DNA of 6,694 nucleotides from Bacillota bacterium (GCA_023443485.1 JAEZUH010000106.1:1-6694), one strand, 5' to 3'; shown: positions 1 through 6,301, counted from the first letter of the stretch. Numbers and translations are program-made. The notes: generated from the sequence alone by a model not told the origin.

Positions 1-846
1 AATCAAACCGATACTTTCATTCTCGGTTTTCTTGATCCCACAAAGAAAGAAGTCGCGAGTTACTCGGTTGGTATGAAAGGAATTGATGTCATTATCGGCA
101 TCATTACCGCTCTTTCAACTGTGTTTATTCCTCGCAGTGCTTTCTATTATCAAAAAGAAGATAAGCGCTTTTTCAATAACTTAACCAAATATTCTTTGAA
201 TATTGCCATGTTTGTCATTTTCCCCGCGATTGCCACGATGAGCATCTTCGCTTATCCAATATGCAGTCTTATTTCGGGAACTTATGATTATGGAAACGCA
301 CTCAATGGCTATCTCAATGCGCCAGTCGTCCTCATGATTCTATCTTCTGTCATGTTGACTTACTCATTCGCCAACATAATTTATGGACAAATTCTTTTAC
401 CGATGAAAAAAGAGAAATATTATCTTATTGCTATGGGTGTGGGAACAATTGTCAATGGTGTTCTATCGGTGATACTTGGAAAGTTTGTCTTTCCTAATAG
501 CCCTTCAATTGGCGTCGCCATCGGCACATCCATCACTGATTTAGCCATCATTATTTTCCTTATCGGAGTCTCTTGGAAATGGGTCAAAAAGGCCATTTTT
601 AATCACAATTCAGTAAAACTTTTAATCGCTACTATCGTCGTAATTGCAGTTAGTATCGGTTTGAAATATTTAGTTGAATATCTCTGCGTTCAAAATGGTG
701 TTTCAATTCAGAATATGTTTGTTATTGAACTAGGCGGAATCGTTTTTGTCGACGCTATCATTTATATCGTTTTGTTAAGATTGATGAAAGAGGACTTAGT
801 CTATTCTTTTGTCAGGCATCGTAAAGACACCCTAGTTGAGGAGTAA
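1..846 (+). CDS. Wzx-like polysaccharide flippase, C-terminal part (5' end outside window)
   Basis: The frame is open from the first base, so the gene begins upstream; 281 residues are visible and the ATG at 73 is internal. The protein is a chain of hydrophobic segments (about seven or eight) joined by short basic loops. The early part reads TDTFILGFLDPTKKEVASYS, then a segment ending TALSTVFIPR. This pattern, an amphipathic 'TxIxG' helix followed by a glycine-rich linker and a 'hV(L/I)PR' segment, is typical of Wzx/RfbX oligosaccharide flippases of the MOP superfamily. Such proteins move undecaprenyl-linked repeat units across the membrane for polymerisation outside. The TupA-like gene follows with only one base between stop and start, so the two are almost certainly co-transcribed. 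The Wzy-like gene further on fits the same pathway. MurJ or a MATE exporter is less likely given the neighbours. The flippase class is well supported; the substrate is unknown. Confidence 0.85.
   Translation, partial: NQTDTFILGFLDPTKKEVASYSVGMKGIDVIIGIITALSTVFIPRSAFYYQKEDKRFFNNLTKYSLNIAMFVIFPAIATMSIFAYPICSLISGTYDYGNALNGYLNAPVVLMILSSVMLTYSFANIIYGQILLPMKKEKYYLIAMGVGTIVNGVLSVILGKFVFPNSPSIGVAIGTSITDLAIIIFLIGVSWKWVKKAIFNHNSVKLLIATIVVIAVSIGLKYLVEYLCVQNGVSIQNMFVIELGGIVFVDAIIYIVLLRLMKEDLVYSFVRHRKDTLVEE
838..843 (+). promoter_or_regulatory. Ribosome binding site of the TupA-like gene
   Basis: GAGGAG lies four bases before the ATG at 848 and is formed by the last two Glu codons of the flippase. It decides the start: the frame is open back to a TTG at 836, but that TTG would lie upstream of and within the binding site and has no site of its own. 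Confidence 0.7.
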
Positions 847-847
847 T

Positions 848-1765
848 ATGGCCAATCCAAATCTTCATGAAAATAAGTTAAAAAGAGCCCTTGTCTCTCC
901 CTTTCGTAATCTCATTAAAAAGATGAACAAAAAATGGTATGTGGCATACCAGTACCGATATATTACTCATCATAAACTCAACTTAAAAAATCCCACCCGT
1001 TACACCGAAAAGTTACAATACCTCCGTTTATTTGTTTACCCCAAAAATCCTTTAGTCATCCAATGTGCTGGGCGAGTAGGAGTGAGAGAATACATCAAGA
1101 AACGAGGATTCTGCGACAAACTGATTCCTATTTACGGAATATATGACCATTTCTCCGACATCAACTTTGACTTGCTACCCAATCAGTTTGTAATGAAGTG
1201 TTCACATGGATGTGCCTTTAATTATATTTGTAGAGACAAAAGTAAAATCAACATCACCGCTTTAGATAAAATGTTCTCCACATGGTTAGTAACTAATTAT
1301 GGCGAGAAAACAGTCGAGATGCATTATTCGCCAATCAAACCACAAATTATCATCGAGCAATATCTAATTGAAGAAAATCAACCTCTTCCCATCGAATACA
1401 AAATTCATGTCTTTAATGGCAAAGCAAAATACATGTATGTTGTTACCGGTAGGGGCGAAAACATTCGCTACAATAATTACTATATCGATTGGTCTCCATT
1501 TGATGGAGCGCAATTCAATGGATGGAAAAAGACAAGTTATCCTCTAAATAAACCAAGTAACTGGAATGACATGGTTTTTATGGCGGAGACTCTATCTCAA
1601 CCATTCCCCTTTGTTCGCGTTGATCTATATAACATCCATGGCAAAATATATTTTTCGGAGATGACTTTCACTCCCGCTAAAGGAACCCTTATCTTCGATG
1701 ATGACAAAGCTGATTTTGAAATTGGTGAATGGCTTGATATATCAAAATATATTAATGCCAAGTAG
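848..1765 (+). CDS. TupA-like ATP-grasp family protein (polysaccharide-associated)
   Basis: This 305-residue soluble protein matches the TupA-like ATP-grasp pattern. Residues 46-62 (LKNPTRYTEKLQYLRLF) resemble the family's 'P.tf.EKLqwlkl' opening. Residues 92-121 hold a 'LIP.yG.yd.f..I.fd.LP..FVMKCSHG' stretch, with Lys117 and the following His-Gly expected in nucleotide binding. Residues 182-191 (IEYKIHVFNG) match the 'dyKff.FnG' strand. Residues 256-274 (VRVDLYNIHGKIYFSEMTF) carry the acidic residues (Asp259, Glu271) that bind metal in ATP-grasp enzymes. ATP-grasp enzymes activate carboxylates as acyl phosphates and join them to amines or other nucleophiles. The TupA namesake makes teichuronopeptide, a polyglutamate-polyglucuronate cell-wall polymer. 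In this position the enzyme probably decorates a surface glycan with an amino acid or similar group, but the substrate is inference. It is co-directional with the flippase, and its 3' end overlaps the convergent lipoprotein gene by 14 bp. Confidence 0.85.
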   Translation: MANPNLHENKLKRALVSPFRNLIKKMNKKWYVAYQYRYITHHKLNLKNPTRYTEKLQYLRLFVYPKNPLVIQCAGRVGVREYIKKRGFCDKLIPIYGIYDHFSDINFDLLPNQFVMKCSHGCAFNYICRDKSKINITALDKMFSTWLVTNYGEKTVEMHYSPIKPQIIIEQYLIEENQPLPIEYKIHVFNGKAKYMYVVTGRGENIRYNNYYIDWSPFDGAQFNGWKKTSYPLNKPSNWNDMVFMAETLSQPFPFVRVDLYNIHGKIYFSEMTFTPAKGTLIFDDDKADFEIGEWLDISKYINAK

Positions 1766-2780
1766 AATTAGGAAACATTATTTCATAAAGAAGAACGGAG
1801 TGTTGAATATCTCCACCTATTAGTTCCCGGCAGGCTAAGTTTTCTTCTGATGTATCAAAGTATGGATTGCTTGCATTCGCCAAGTTGATTTCATCAATTC
1901 GTGAATTGATGTCATCGAGATATGCGTCAGTGTAAGAATATTCTATTGAGATACCCGCGCAGCGATCTAAAGAAGGGACACTGTTGCCAATCTCAAAGCC
2001 AAATAAATAATAATTACTTCTCGAAAAATTATCTGACTGATTGCAAGGGATATCATTTATTTCATAATAGACAGGAACTCGCTCATAACCATCCTCGTTT
2101 TTTAAATAGAAATTAATGGTTAAAGCAATATCAGTAAAATGAATAAGTGATCCAGTAGAGTTTCCGTGCAACCATTTGGCAATGTCAATGTTGACTTCTT
2201 GACCGCCAACTTCCACGACGCGGCGATATTCAATTGAGGTCTTAAAGCTCAATGCAAAATATGGAGTGGTAGAATTAATTTTAAATAGTTCTTTTGGAAA
2301 TGTTCTTCCAAAACCATCAGAGTTAATTTGAACTCGCGCCCTTTCATAGAAGCCATTGCAAAACAATTGGCCATCGAATAATCTCGACATAAATCCATAA
2401 CGGAATGAATTGTCGATATCATTAAGATCATTATTTGGACCGTAGGGAAGCTTTCCTTGCTCATTTTCGACTTCGCTGAGATCTTCTTCATAAACATAAT
2501 TGCTATAATTACCTTCAACGATGCGGAAGTTGTCTTCACCATATTTGGTAAAGACATGATCAGTAGTCTTGTCTAAATAGATTGTTTCTGCTTCAGGGTT
2601 GGTGATTTTATTGTCGCTTTCCTTATAGGAAATGTTTTTATCCCAACGGGTATAATAATTATCAGAGAAATTGATAGAATTGAATGAAGCCTTATCATAT
2701 AACTCATCTAAAGAATAACCGCACGCGGTCAATCCAAAAACCATTATTAAGAGAGTGCCTTTATAAAGAAATCGTTTCAT
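1752..2780 (-). CDS. Predicted lipoprotein of unknown function
   Basis: The 342-residue product starts with a short basic N-terminus (MKR), a hydrophobic stretch and the lipobox Leu17-Thr-Ala-Cys20. It should therefore be lipid-anchored on the outer face of the membrane after cleavage before Cys20. The mature part has no further membrane segment. It is rich in Asn, Asp, Tyr and Phe, and its alternating hydrophobic pattern suggests beta structure. A notable stretch is residues 126-152, with FRYGFMSRLFDG and FYERARVQI. Four Cys besides the lipid-bearing one (141, 246, 274, 317) could form disulfides. I do not recognise the family. The gene overlaps the end of the Wzy-like gene by 20 bp, which points to translational coupling and a shared task at the cell surface, such as polymer assembly, attachment or length control; that is inference. 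The start was set by an AAAGGAG nine bases upstream. An earlier in-frame ATG at 2789 abuts that site and is unlikely. Confidence 0.75.
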   Translation of the reverse strand: MKRFLYKGTLLIMVFGLTACGYSLDELYDKASFNSINFSDNYYTRWDKNISYKESDNKITNPEAETIYLDKTTDHVFTKYGEDNFRIVEGNYSNYVYEEDLSEVENEQGKLPYGPNNDLNDIDNSFRYGFMSRLFDGQLFCNGFYERARVQINSDGFGRTFPKELFKINSTTPYFALSFKTSIEYRRVVEVGGQEVNIDIAKWLHGNSTGSLIHFTDIALTINFYLKNEDGYERVPVYYEINDIPCNQSDNFSRSNYYLFGFEIGNSVPSLDRCAGISIEYSYTDAYLDDINSRIDEINLANASNPYFDTSEENLACRELIGGDIQHSVLLYEIMFPNSTWH

Positions 2781-4230
2781 TATCAACATCTCCTTTCTTA
2801 TTTTCTATCGGTTTATTTTCCTCTAGAAGAGGTTGAACAGATTCAATAGCTGGAACGACATTAAGAGTTTTAAAAGAGGCGTAGGAGAATAGGAATAAAG
2901 CCACTAAAAATGGTCCAGAAAGATAAATTGGGGAAAGAGTTTTCGAGAAGATTAAAGGTGTCATGTCAAAGTTGATTAAACTATAAGAAAAGAAACAGAA
3001 GATAAGCGCGACAATCATCGCTTTGTCCTTCATGCTATCATCGCTTTTGCGGTAGTAAATCAATAATTGTCTTACACCAAGAACTATAAACGCAGCAAAG
3101 AAAAGGAAACCAAAGATTCCTGAAGTCATCAAATTATCAAAAAACCAGGAATTGGAAGCCGGAACATTATATGTTGGATAAAATCCAAATAGGTAAATAA
3201 AATCGCCAGTTCCATTGGTGGTAAGTAAAGCATTCAAAATCTTGTTATAACTATCAGAAAAGCGATTAGCGTTGAATAGTTTGTTTAAAATTTGATTGCC
3301 AGAAATGAAATCTTGAAGAGTAACAAAAATACCTGAAGCGCCTTCTTGAGCATTGATGAAAAACACAATTAATCCAAGAAGGAAGAATGAACCAAGAACG
3401 ATGGAGACAATCTTTAAGACTTTGCCTTTCCAATTCAGTTTCGAAAATAGTAATACGAGTAAGACTATCACAAACATCAGAGCATCAGAAACGAGGGTGG
3501 TTTTTGACACTGTGGTCAATAAAGAGAAAAATCCAAGAAGTGAATAGCCTAAATACAACATGAAGATGGTCTTATTCTGTTTAAACTTTAGGAAGAACAA
3601 AGGGATAACTGCGGTTAATAGCAAAGAGGGGAATAATGAGAAATATTCAACTGATACTTCACTGACTGAAAAACCTAGAAGGGCAAAAGCCATCTCAGAA
3701 ATAGGAACTTCGCTAATATCACCATTGTAATAAATGAATTTATTCCGATAAATCAATGTATAGAATGGGGTAAATTCCACCATTGTCGCTAATAGATTAA
3801 TCAAAGTTAAAATTGCTAAAGCAGAATATATAACAAGGAGAGCTCTACTAATCGAAAAGGATTTAAGGGAGGCAACTAGATAGCCACAGGCAGCGAAACA
3901 AGTCATTCCAATAGGAATAAAGAAAGCGTTCCCACCCAAGGAAAACATCGGATCTTTAGTAAAAACGCTGAGGGCGCTCAATACGCCAAAGATAAATATT
4001 GGGAATAAAAAGAACCCAAAACTCGCTAGACCATCAGTTTTTATTTGACGGAACGTGACGAGGATGAGAAATATCAGTAAGACGAAGCTTAGAACACTAA
4101 AAAGAATATAGGATGATCCTAACGAAAAGGCGATAAAGGCAAGTACTTCTAATGTAAAAAAGACTACGACATTCGCGAAAGCAGAAAAATCTATTTTTCT
4201 TTTGTTTGCTTTTTCCTTTGCCATTTCCAT
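2761..4230 (-). CDS. Wzy/O-antigen-ligase-like polytopic membrane protein
   Basis: The 489-residue protein has about eleven or twelve hydrophobic segments, a basic N-terminus (residues 4-12) and a charged C-terminal tail (roughly 463-489). Residues 236-250 (SLLTTVSKTTLVSDA) resemble the 'lT.SR..ll' helix of the O-antigen ligase/polymerase superfamily, with Lys in place of the usual Arg. A large hydrophilic loop (about 292-365) follows, containing NRFSDSYNKI and GTGDFIYLFGFYPTY. It ends at NSWFFDNLMTSGIFGFLFF (360-378), which matches the 'hN.yl..l...GilG' signature, although the common His is replaced by Ser359. Such proteins polymerise or transfer undecaprenyl-linked glycans on the outer face of the membrane, here presumably the polymer exported by the adjacent Wzx. 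Sequence is too divergent to separate polymerase from ligase. The start at 4230 lacks a clear ribosome binding site; Met3 at 4224 is the alternative. The lipoprotein follows with a 20-bp overlap. Confidence 0.75.
   Translation of the reverse strand: MEMAKEKANKRKIDFSAFANVVVFFTLEVLAFIAFSLGSSYILFSVLSFVLLIFLILVTFRQIKTDGLASFGFFLFPIFIFGVLSALSVFTKDPMFSLGGNAFFIPIGMTCFAACGYLVASLKSFSISRALLVIYSALAILTLINLLATMVEFTPFYTLIYRNKFIYYNGDISEVPISEMAFALLGFSVSEVSVEYFSLFPSLLLTAVIPLFFLKFKQNKTIFMLYLGYSLLGFFSLLTTVSKTTLVSDALMFVIVLLVLLFSKLNWKGKVLKIVSIVLGSFFLLGLIVFFINAQEGASGIFVTLQDFISGNQILNKLFNANRFSDSYNKILNALLTTNGTGDFIYLFGFYPTYNVPASNSWFFDNLMTSGIFGFLFFAAFIVLGVRQLLIYYRKSDDSMKDKAMIVALIFCFFSYSLINFDMTPLIFSKTLSPIYLSGPFLVALFLFSYASFKTLNVVPAIESVQPLLEENKPIENKKGDVDNETISL
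2790..2796 (-). promoter_or_regulatory. Ribosome binding site of the lipoprotein gene, inside the Wzy-like gene
   Basis: AAAGGAG on the minus strand sits nine bases before the ATG at 2780, within the last codons of the upstream Wzy-like gene. Ribosomes finishing that gene would stop at 2761, just past the new start, so the arrangement favours coupled translation. The site also rules out the ATG at 2789, which directly follows it. Confidence 0.75.
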
Positions 4231-4237
4231 ATGATTT

Positions 4238-4266
4238 ATTTTACTCAGTTATGGACGATAAATAAA
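4238..4266 (-). promoter_or_regulatory. Candidate promoter of the Wzy-like gene
   Basis: On the minus strand TAAAAT (4238-4243) is a 5/6 match to the -10 box, 17 bp from a weak -35 (TTTATT, 4261-4266). It ends seven bases before the ATG at 4230, so transcription would begin at or beside the start codon and give a leaderless or nearly leaderless mRNA. That agrees with the lack of a Shine-Dalgarno sequence. A promoter is needed here because a terminator lies immediately upstream. This is inference from sequence only. Confidence 0.35.
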
Positions 4267-4291
4267 GAAAAACGAGTGATTGTCACTCGTT
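4261..4291 (-). terminator. Intrinsic terminator after the small acidic protein gene
   Basis: AACGAGTGA (4271-4279) and TCACTCGTT (4283-4291) form a perfect nine-pair stem with a three-base loop. Read on the minus strand the stem is followed by TTTTTCTTT (its first T's belonging to the stem), as expected for a Rho-independent terminator. It lies 23 bases past the stop of the 47-residue gene and 30 bases or more before the Wzy-like start, separating the two transcription units. The plus-strand side has no T-run directly after the stem, so it acts on the minus strand. Confidence 0.8.
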
Positions 4292-4314
4292 GATTATTCG
4301 ATTGTTTAAAAAGT

Positions 4315-4458
4315 TTAATCTTCAGGAACAAAGAAGATGTTATCGTCATCCAAAAAAGAATTAGGAAACTCTTCGGCCTGATACATGGCTTCAACAATTT
4401 GTAGTTCTTCATTTTCTACAGCATTGTCATTATTTTTAGTCCTAGGTCCTAAGTACAT
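4315..4458 (-). CDS. Small acidic protein, 47 residues, unknown function
   Basis: This short gene runs from ATG at 4458 to TAA at 4315. It is supported by a near-ideal ribosome binding site (AAGGAGG, nine bases upstream) and a strong terminator just past its stop. The product begins MYLGPRTKNN and ends IFFVPED. It carries 12 acidic residues (five Asp, seven Glu) and only two basic ones, with no signal peptide, membrane segment or Cys. The middle (about residues 14-31) could form an acidic amphipathic helix; the tail has an acidic DDD run followed by an IFF patch. I do not recognise the family. It is divergent from the membrane-anchored XRE regulator gene, which may control it. It could be a small regulatory or binding partner; nothing in the sequence shows which. 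It is monocistronic as far as visible. Confidence 0.7.
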   Translation of the reverse strand: MYLGPRTKNNDNAVENEELQIVEAMYQAEEFPNSFLDDDNIFFVPED

Positions 4459-4467
4459 AAAAAGTCT

Positions 4468-4474
4468 CCTCCTT
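4468..4474 (-). promoter_or_regulatory. Strong ribosome binding site of the small acidic protein gene
   Basis: AAGGAGG on the minus strand, nine bases before the ATG at 4458, is an almost perfect complement of the 16S rRNA 3' end. It is the best such site in the window and the main evidence that the short frame is translated. Confidence 0.8.
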
Positions 4475-4519
4475 TTGATTATCGCAATGATTATTTGTGT
4501 CTTTGTCTTTGACGAAATT

Positions 4520-4549
4520 AGAGTAACACATCAACATGTTTTCTACCAA
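4520..4549 (-). promoter_or_regulatory. Candidate promoter of the small acidic protein gene
   Basis: On the minus strand TTGGTA (4544-4549) and TACTCT (4520-4525) are 18 bp apart. The -10 box is preceded by TGT, giving an extended -10 form. It would start transcription near 4513 and leave a leader of about 55 bases. The boxes are only partial matches, so this is one plausible reading. Confidence 0.3.
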
Positions 4550-4603
4550 CATAAAATGGTGTGACTTTTTACACTGTCCAAATTATCAAATATTATGTTT
4601 GCC
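4533..4603. promoter_or_regulatory. Possible operator region with inverted repeats between divergent genes
   Basis: The 216 bp between the small acidic gene and the XRE gene hold no other gene. Candidate binding sites include the palindrome AACATGTT (4533-4540), an imperfect pair CCAACATAAAA (4546-4556) versus the inverted TATTATGTTTG (4591-4601), and a weak GTGT/ACAC pair (4559-4562 and 4571-4574) around a T-run. XRE regulators usually bind short palindromes in their own promoter region, so these are candidates. In DNA this AT-rich such repeats also arise by chance. Confidence 0.3.
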
Positions 4604-4617
4604 AAACAACAATTAAA

Positions 4618-4668
4618 TTGATAAGAAGGGAAATAATTATTTATTAATAATTGGTATTTAGGTAAGAT
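4618..4668 (+). promoter_or_regulatory. Candidate promoter(s) of the XRE regulator gene
   Basis: Two readings exist. TTGATA (4618-4623) with TATTAA (4642-4647) at 18 bp would start near 4654 and give a leader of about 20 bases with only a weak AGG site. Alternatively TAAGAT (4663-4668), 17 bp from TTTATT (4640-4645), ends six bases before the ATG and would produce a leaderless mRNA. No strong Shine-Dalgarno sequence is present at proper distance. Confidence 0.4.
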
Positions 4669-4674
4669 ATAGCC

Positions 4675-5298
4675 ATGGACGACTTAGAAAAAACTACAAG
4701 GCTTATCGCTGATAATCTTATCTACTATCGAAAAAAGGCTGGCCTCACTCAGCTTCAATTAGCAGAACATTTTAATTATTCCGATAAATCCGTTTCCAAA
4801 TGGGAGCGAGGAGAAAGTGTTCCTGACACAATAGTAATGAAAGCTTTAGCCGACTTTTATGGTATCACCATCGATGATTTTTTTCGGACTCAAAAAGTGA
4901 TTACATCTCGTCAAATTACCGCTAAAAAAAGATTCTTTATTATTTTGTTATCAGTAGGTTTAGTGTGGCTCATCGCCGCTTTGACTTTTTTGATTTGTTC
5001 ATTCTTCGCAAGGGACTTCGCTTATAATTGGCTCATCTTTATTTACGCATTAGTTCCCAGTTTCATTCTTCTGGTGGTCTGGACATCCATATACCATATT
5101 CGCCTTTGTCTTCTTTTTTCCATCAGTGGGCTGATATGGACCTCTGCTCTTTCTATTTTCCTATCTTTCGCTTTGATGTTTCCATTCCCAAATTCCTATT
5201 TAATATTTATAATTGGAATTCCCTTACAAATATTAGCTATCTTGTGGTACCTGCTACGCAAGACAATTAAAGAGAATAAAAAAACATTGGTTAAGTAA
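4675..5298 (+). CDS. XRE-family transcriptional regulator with C-terminal membrane domain
   Basis: The 207-residue protein has an N-terminal helix-turn-helix of the Cro/C1 (XRE) type at about residues 12-68. Its LTQLQLAEHFNYSDKSVSKW core and ERGESVPD turn are characteristic. A basic linker (about 72-86, including AKKR) leads to four hydrophobic helices at roughly 86-111, 118-140, 144-169 and 175-194, then a lysine-rich cytoplasmic end. The DNA-binding domain therefore sits in the cytoplasm tethered to the membrane, an arrangement common in Bacillota. What it senses is unknown; a membrane or envelope signal is a reasonable guess. The first in-frame start is the ATG at 4675, since a TAA in the same frame lies 12 bases upstream. 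It is divergent from the small acidic protein gene and convergent with the DegV gene. Autoregulation and control of the small gene are likely targets by position only. Confidence 0.9.
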   Translation: MDDLEKTTRLIADNLIYYRKKAGLTQLQLAEHFNYSDKSVSKWERGESVPDTIVMKALADFYGITIDDFFRTQKVITSRQITAKKRFFIILLSVGLVWLIAALTFLICSFFARDFAYNWLIFIYALVPSFILLVVWTSIYHIRLCLLFSISGLIWTSALSIFLSFALMFPFPNSYLIFIIGIPLQILAILWYLLRKTIKENKKTLVK

Positions 5299-5329
5299 GC
5301 TATTTTGCTTCGAAGATCCAATGTTTTTT
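5278..5329. terminator. Bidirectional terminator between the XRE and DegV genes
   Basis: ACATTGG (5284-5290) pairs with CCAATGT (5318-5324), extended by an A-run (5278-5284) opposite a T-run (5324-5329). A small inner hairpin, AAGC/GCTT (5297-5300 and 5307-5310), caps it. A T-run follows the stem on both strands, so it can end the plus-strand XRE transcript and the minus-strand DegV transcript. The left arm lies inside the XRE coding sequence, forming its last codons. Confidence 0.8.
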
Positions 5330-5353
5330 ATTTAACTATTTGAGGCGATTTAA

Positions 5354-6205
5354 TTAGGCTTTCTCACCATCATTAATATAGAGAATACCAAGAGTCTTTG
5401 GCCCACAATGACTGGTGATTGTTGCTCCAGCGATACTTTCATAAATCGTTTTGAAGCCTCTAGCTTGCAAAGCTTTTTTGGCTTCTTCAACCATTTCAGG
5501 AGAAGCATAAGTGTGAGTGACAAAGGCAATAGACAAATCAGGTGTATCAAATTCATCGAGTGTATCTTTGCAATAATCATGGACCACAACACTATTTCGA
5601 CCGAGATATTTTTTACCTGGGATTAATTTGCCTTCTTTTAGAACTATTTGTGGTTTGATTCTCAAGAGGTGGGCTCCAAATCTTTGAAGAGCGGAGCAAC
5701 GTCCACCTTTATAAAGATATTCAATCGTGTTAACGACGAAACTGGCTTGCACATGAGGAACACGAGCTTCAACTTTGGCAGCGATTTCTGAAGCTGACAA
5801 TTTGCCTTCATTAATCAGCTTAATGGCATAGAGGACTAATAGACCAATACCGCTAGAAAGGGAGGCGGAATCAATGACGTAGACATTTTTCATTTCGCCA
5901 GATACTTTTTTGGCGTTGGAATATGAGGAAGAAATATGATTTCCTAAACAAATATGGATGACAGCATCATAATCTTTGAGAATGTTAGCGAAATACTCAC
6001 TATAGGTGAATTCATTAATCGCACTCGTTCTTGGCAAAATATTGTGTTTTTCAACAAATTCAAAGATGTCTTGAGATGTGATTATTCCATCATGATCTGT
6101 TCTATCTCCAAGGGTGACTTCAAAGGGGATAATATTGATATGGTTTTTTTCGATTAGTTCTTTTGGTAAATCAGCGGGAGACTCGGCAGAAATGGCGATT
6201 TTCAT
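5354..6205 (-). CDS. DegV family fatty-acid-binding protein
   Basis: The 283-residue protein has the usual DegV length and order of motifs. These are an N-terminal IAISAESPADLP strand and helix, PRTSAIN (58-64, the family's 'TSqP' lipid-contact region), HISSSYSNA (90-98, the 'ISSgLSgTy' loop), VYVIDSASLSSGIG (108-121), IEYLYKGGRCS (161-171), LLRIKPQIVLKEGKL (180-194) and HCGPKTLGILY (266-276). DegV proteins bind a single fatty acid between two domains. In Gram-positive bacteria the related FakB proteins present it to the kinase FakA for phosphorylation and entry into phospholipid synthesis. This protein may be such a FakB, but no FakA gene is in view. The start has AAAGGA seven bases upstream. 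It is convergent with the XRE gene and lies downstream of ssrA on the same strand, separated by the ssrA terminator and its own promoter. Confidence 0.93.
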   Translation of the reverse strand: MKIAISAESPADLPKELIEKNHINIIPFEVTLGDRTDHDGIITSQDIFEFVEKHNILPRTSAINEFTYSEYFANILKDYDAVIHICLGNHISSSYSNAKKVSGEMKNVYVIDSASLSSGIGLLVLYAIKLINEGKLSASEIAAKVEARVPHVQASFVVNTIEYLYKGGRCSALQRFGAHLLRIKPQIVLKEGKLIPGKKYLGRNSVVVHDYCKDTLDEFDTPDLSIAFVTHTYASPEMVEEAKKALQARGFKTIYESIAGATITSHCGPKTLGILYINDGEKA

Positions 6206-6212
6206 ATGTGTT

Positions 6213-6218
6213 TCCTTT
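6213..6218 (-). promoter_or_regulatory. Ribosome binding site of the DegV gene
   Basis: AAAGGA on the minus strand, seven bases before the ATG at 6205, fixes the start of the DegV protein at the methionine that opens the conserved first strand. Confidence 0.7.
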
Positions 6219-6292
6219 CATTTCAGGCTCATAAAGTCATGGAACAGATTCGTCTTCACAAGCCTAATTCAATCAAATGTAATGACTTTCGT

Positions 6293-6301
6293 ATTTTATC
6301 A
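6293..6301 (-). promoter_or_regulatory. Candidate extended -10 promoter of the DegV gene
   Basis: TGATAAAAT on the minus strand is an extended -10 element (TGn plus a 5/6 TATAAT match). The -35 is weak (TTGCTT, 16 bp further up). Transcription would start near 6286, giving a leader of about 80 bases. The rest of the 6206-6369 interval shows no gene or clear structured RNA. Confidence 0.45.

Noticed and set aside
836..847. TTG at 836 as start of the TupA-like gene
   Set aside because: The ribosome binding site GAGGAG lies after this codon and is well placed only for the ATG at 848; the family's proteins do not need the four extra residues.
2249..2557. Minus-strand open frame of 102 codons inside the lipoprotein gene
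   Set aside because: It overlaps fully a gene with a signal peptide and lipobox, lacks a ribosome binding site, and its composition looks like an out-of-frame reading.
2781..2789. ATG at 2789 as start of the lipoprotein
   Set aside because: It directly abuts the AGGAG sequence, leaving no spacing; the ATG at 2780 has a nine-base spacing and gives a normal signal peptide.
4265..4291. Hairpin as a plus-strand terminator
   Set aside because: The plus-strand side of the stem is followed by TGATTATTCG, not a T-run, and no plus-strand gene ends there.
5350..5592. Open frames on both strands inside the DegV gene (also 5408-5626, 5954-6157 and 6114-6308 on the plus strand)
   Set aside because: The DegV frame carries conserved family motifs along its whole length; the others are short, motif-free and explained as shadows.
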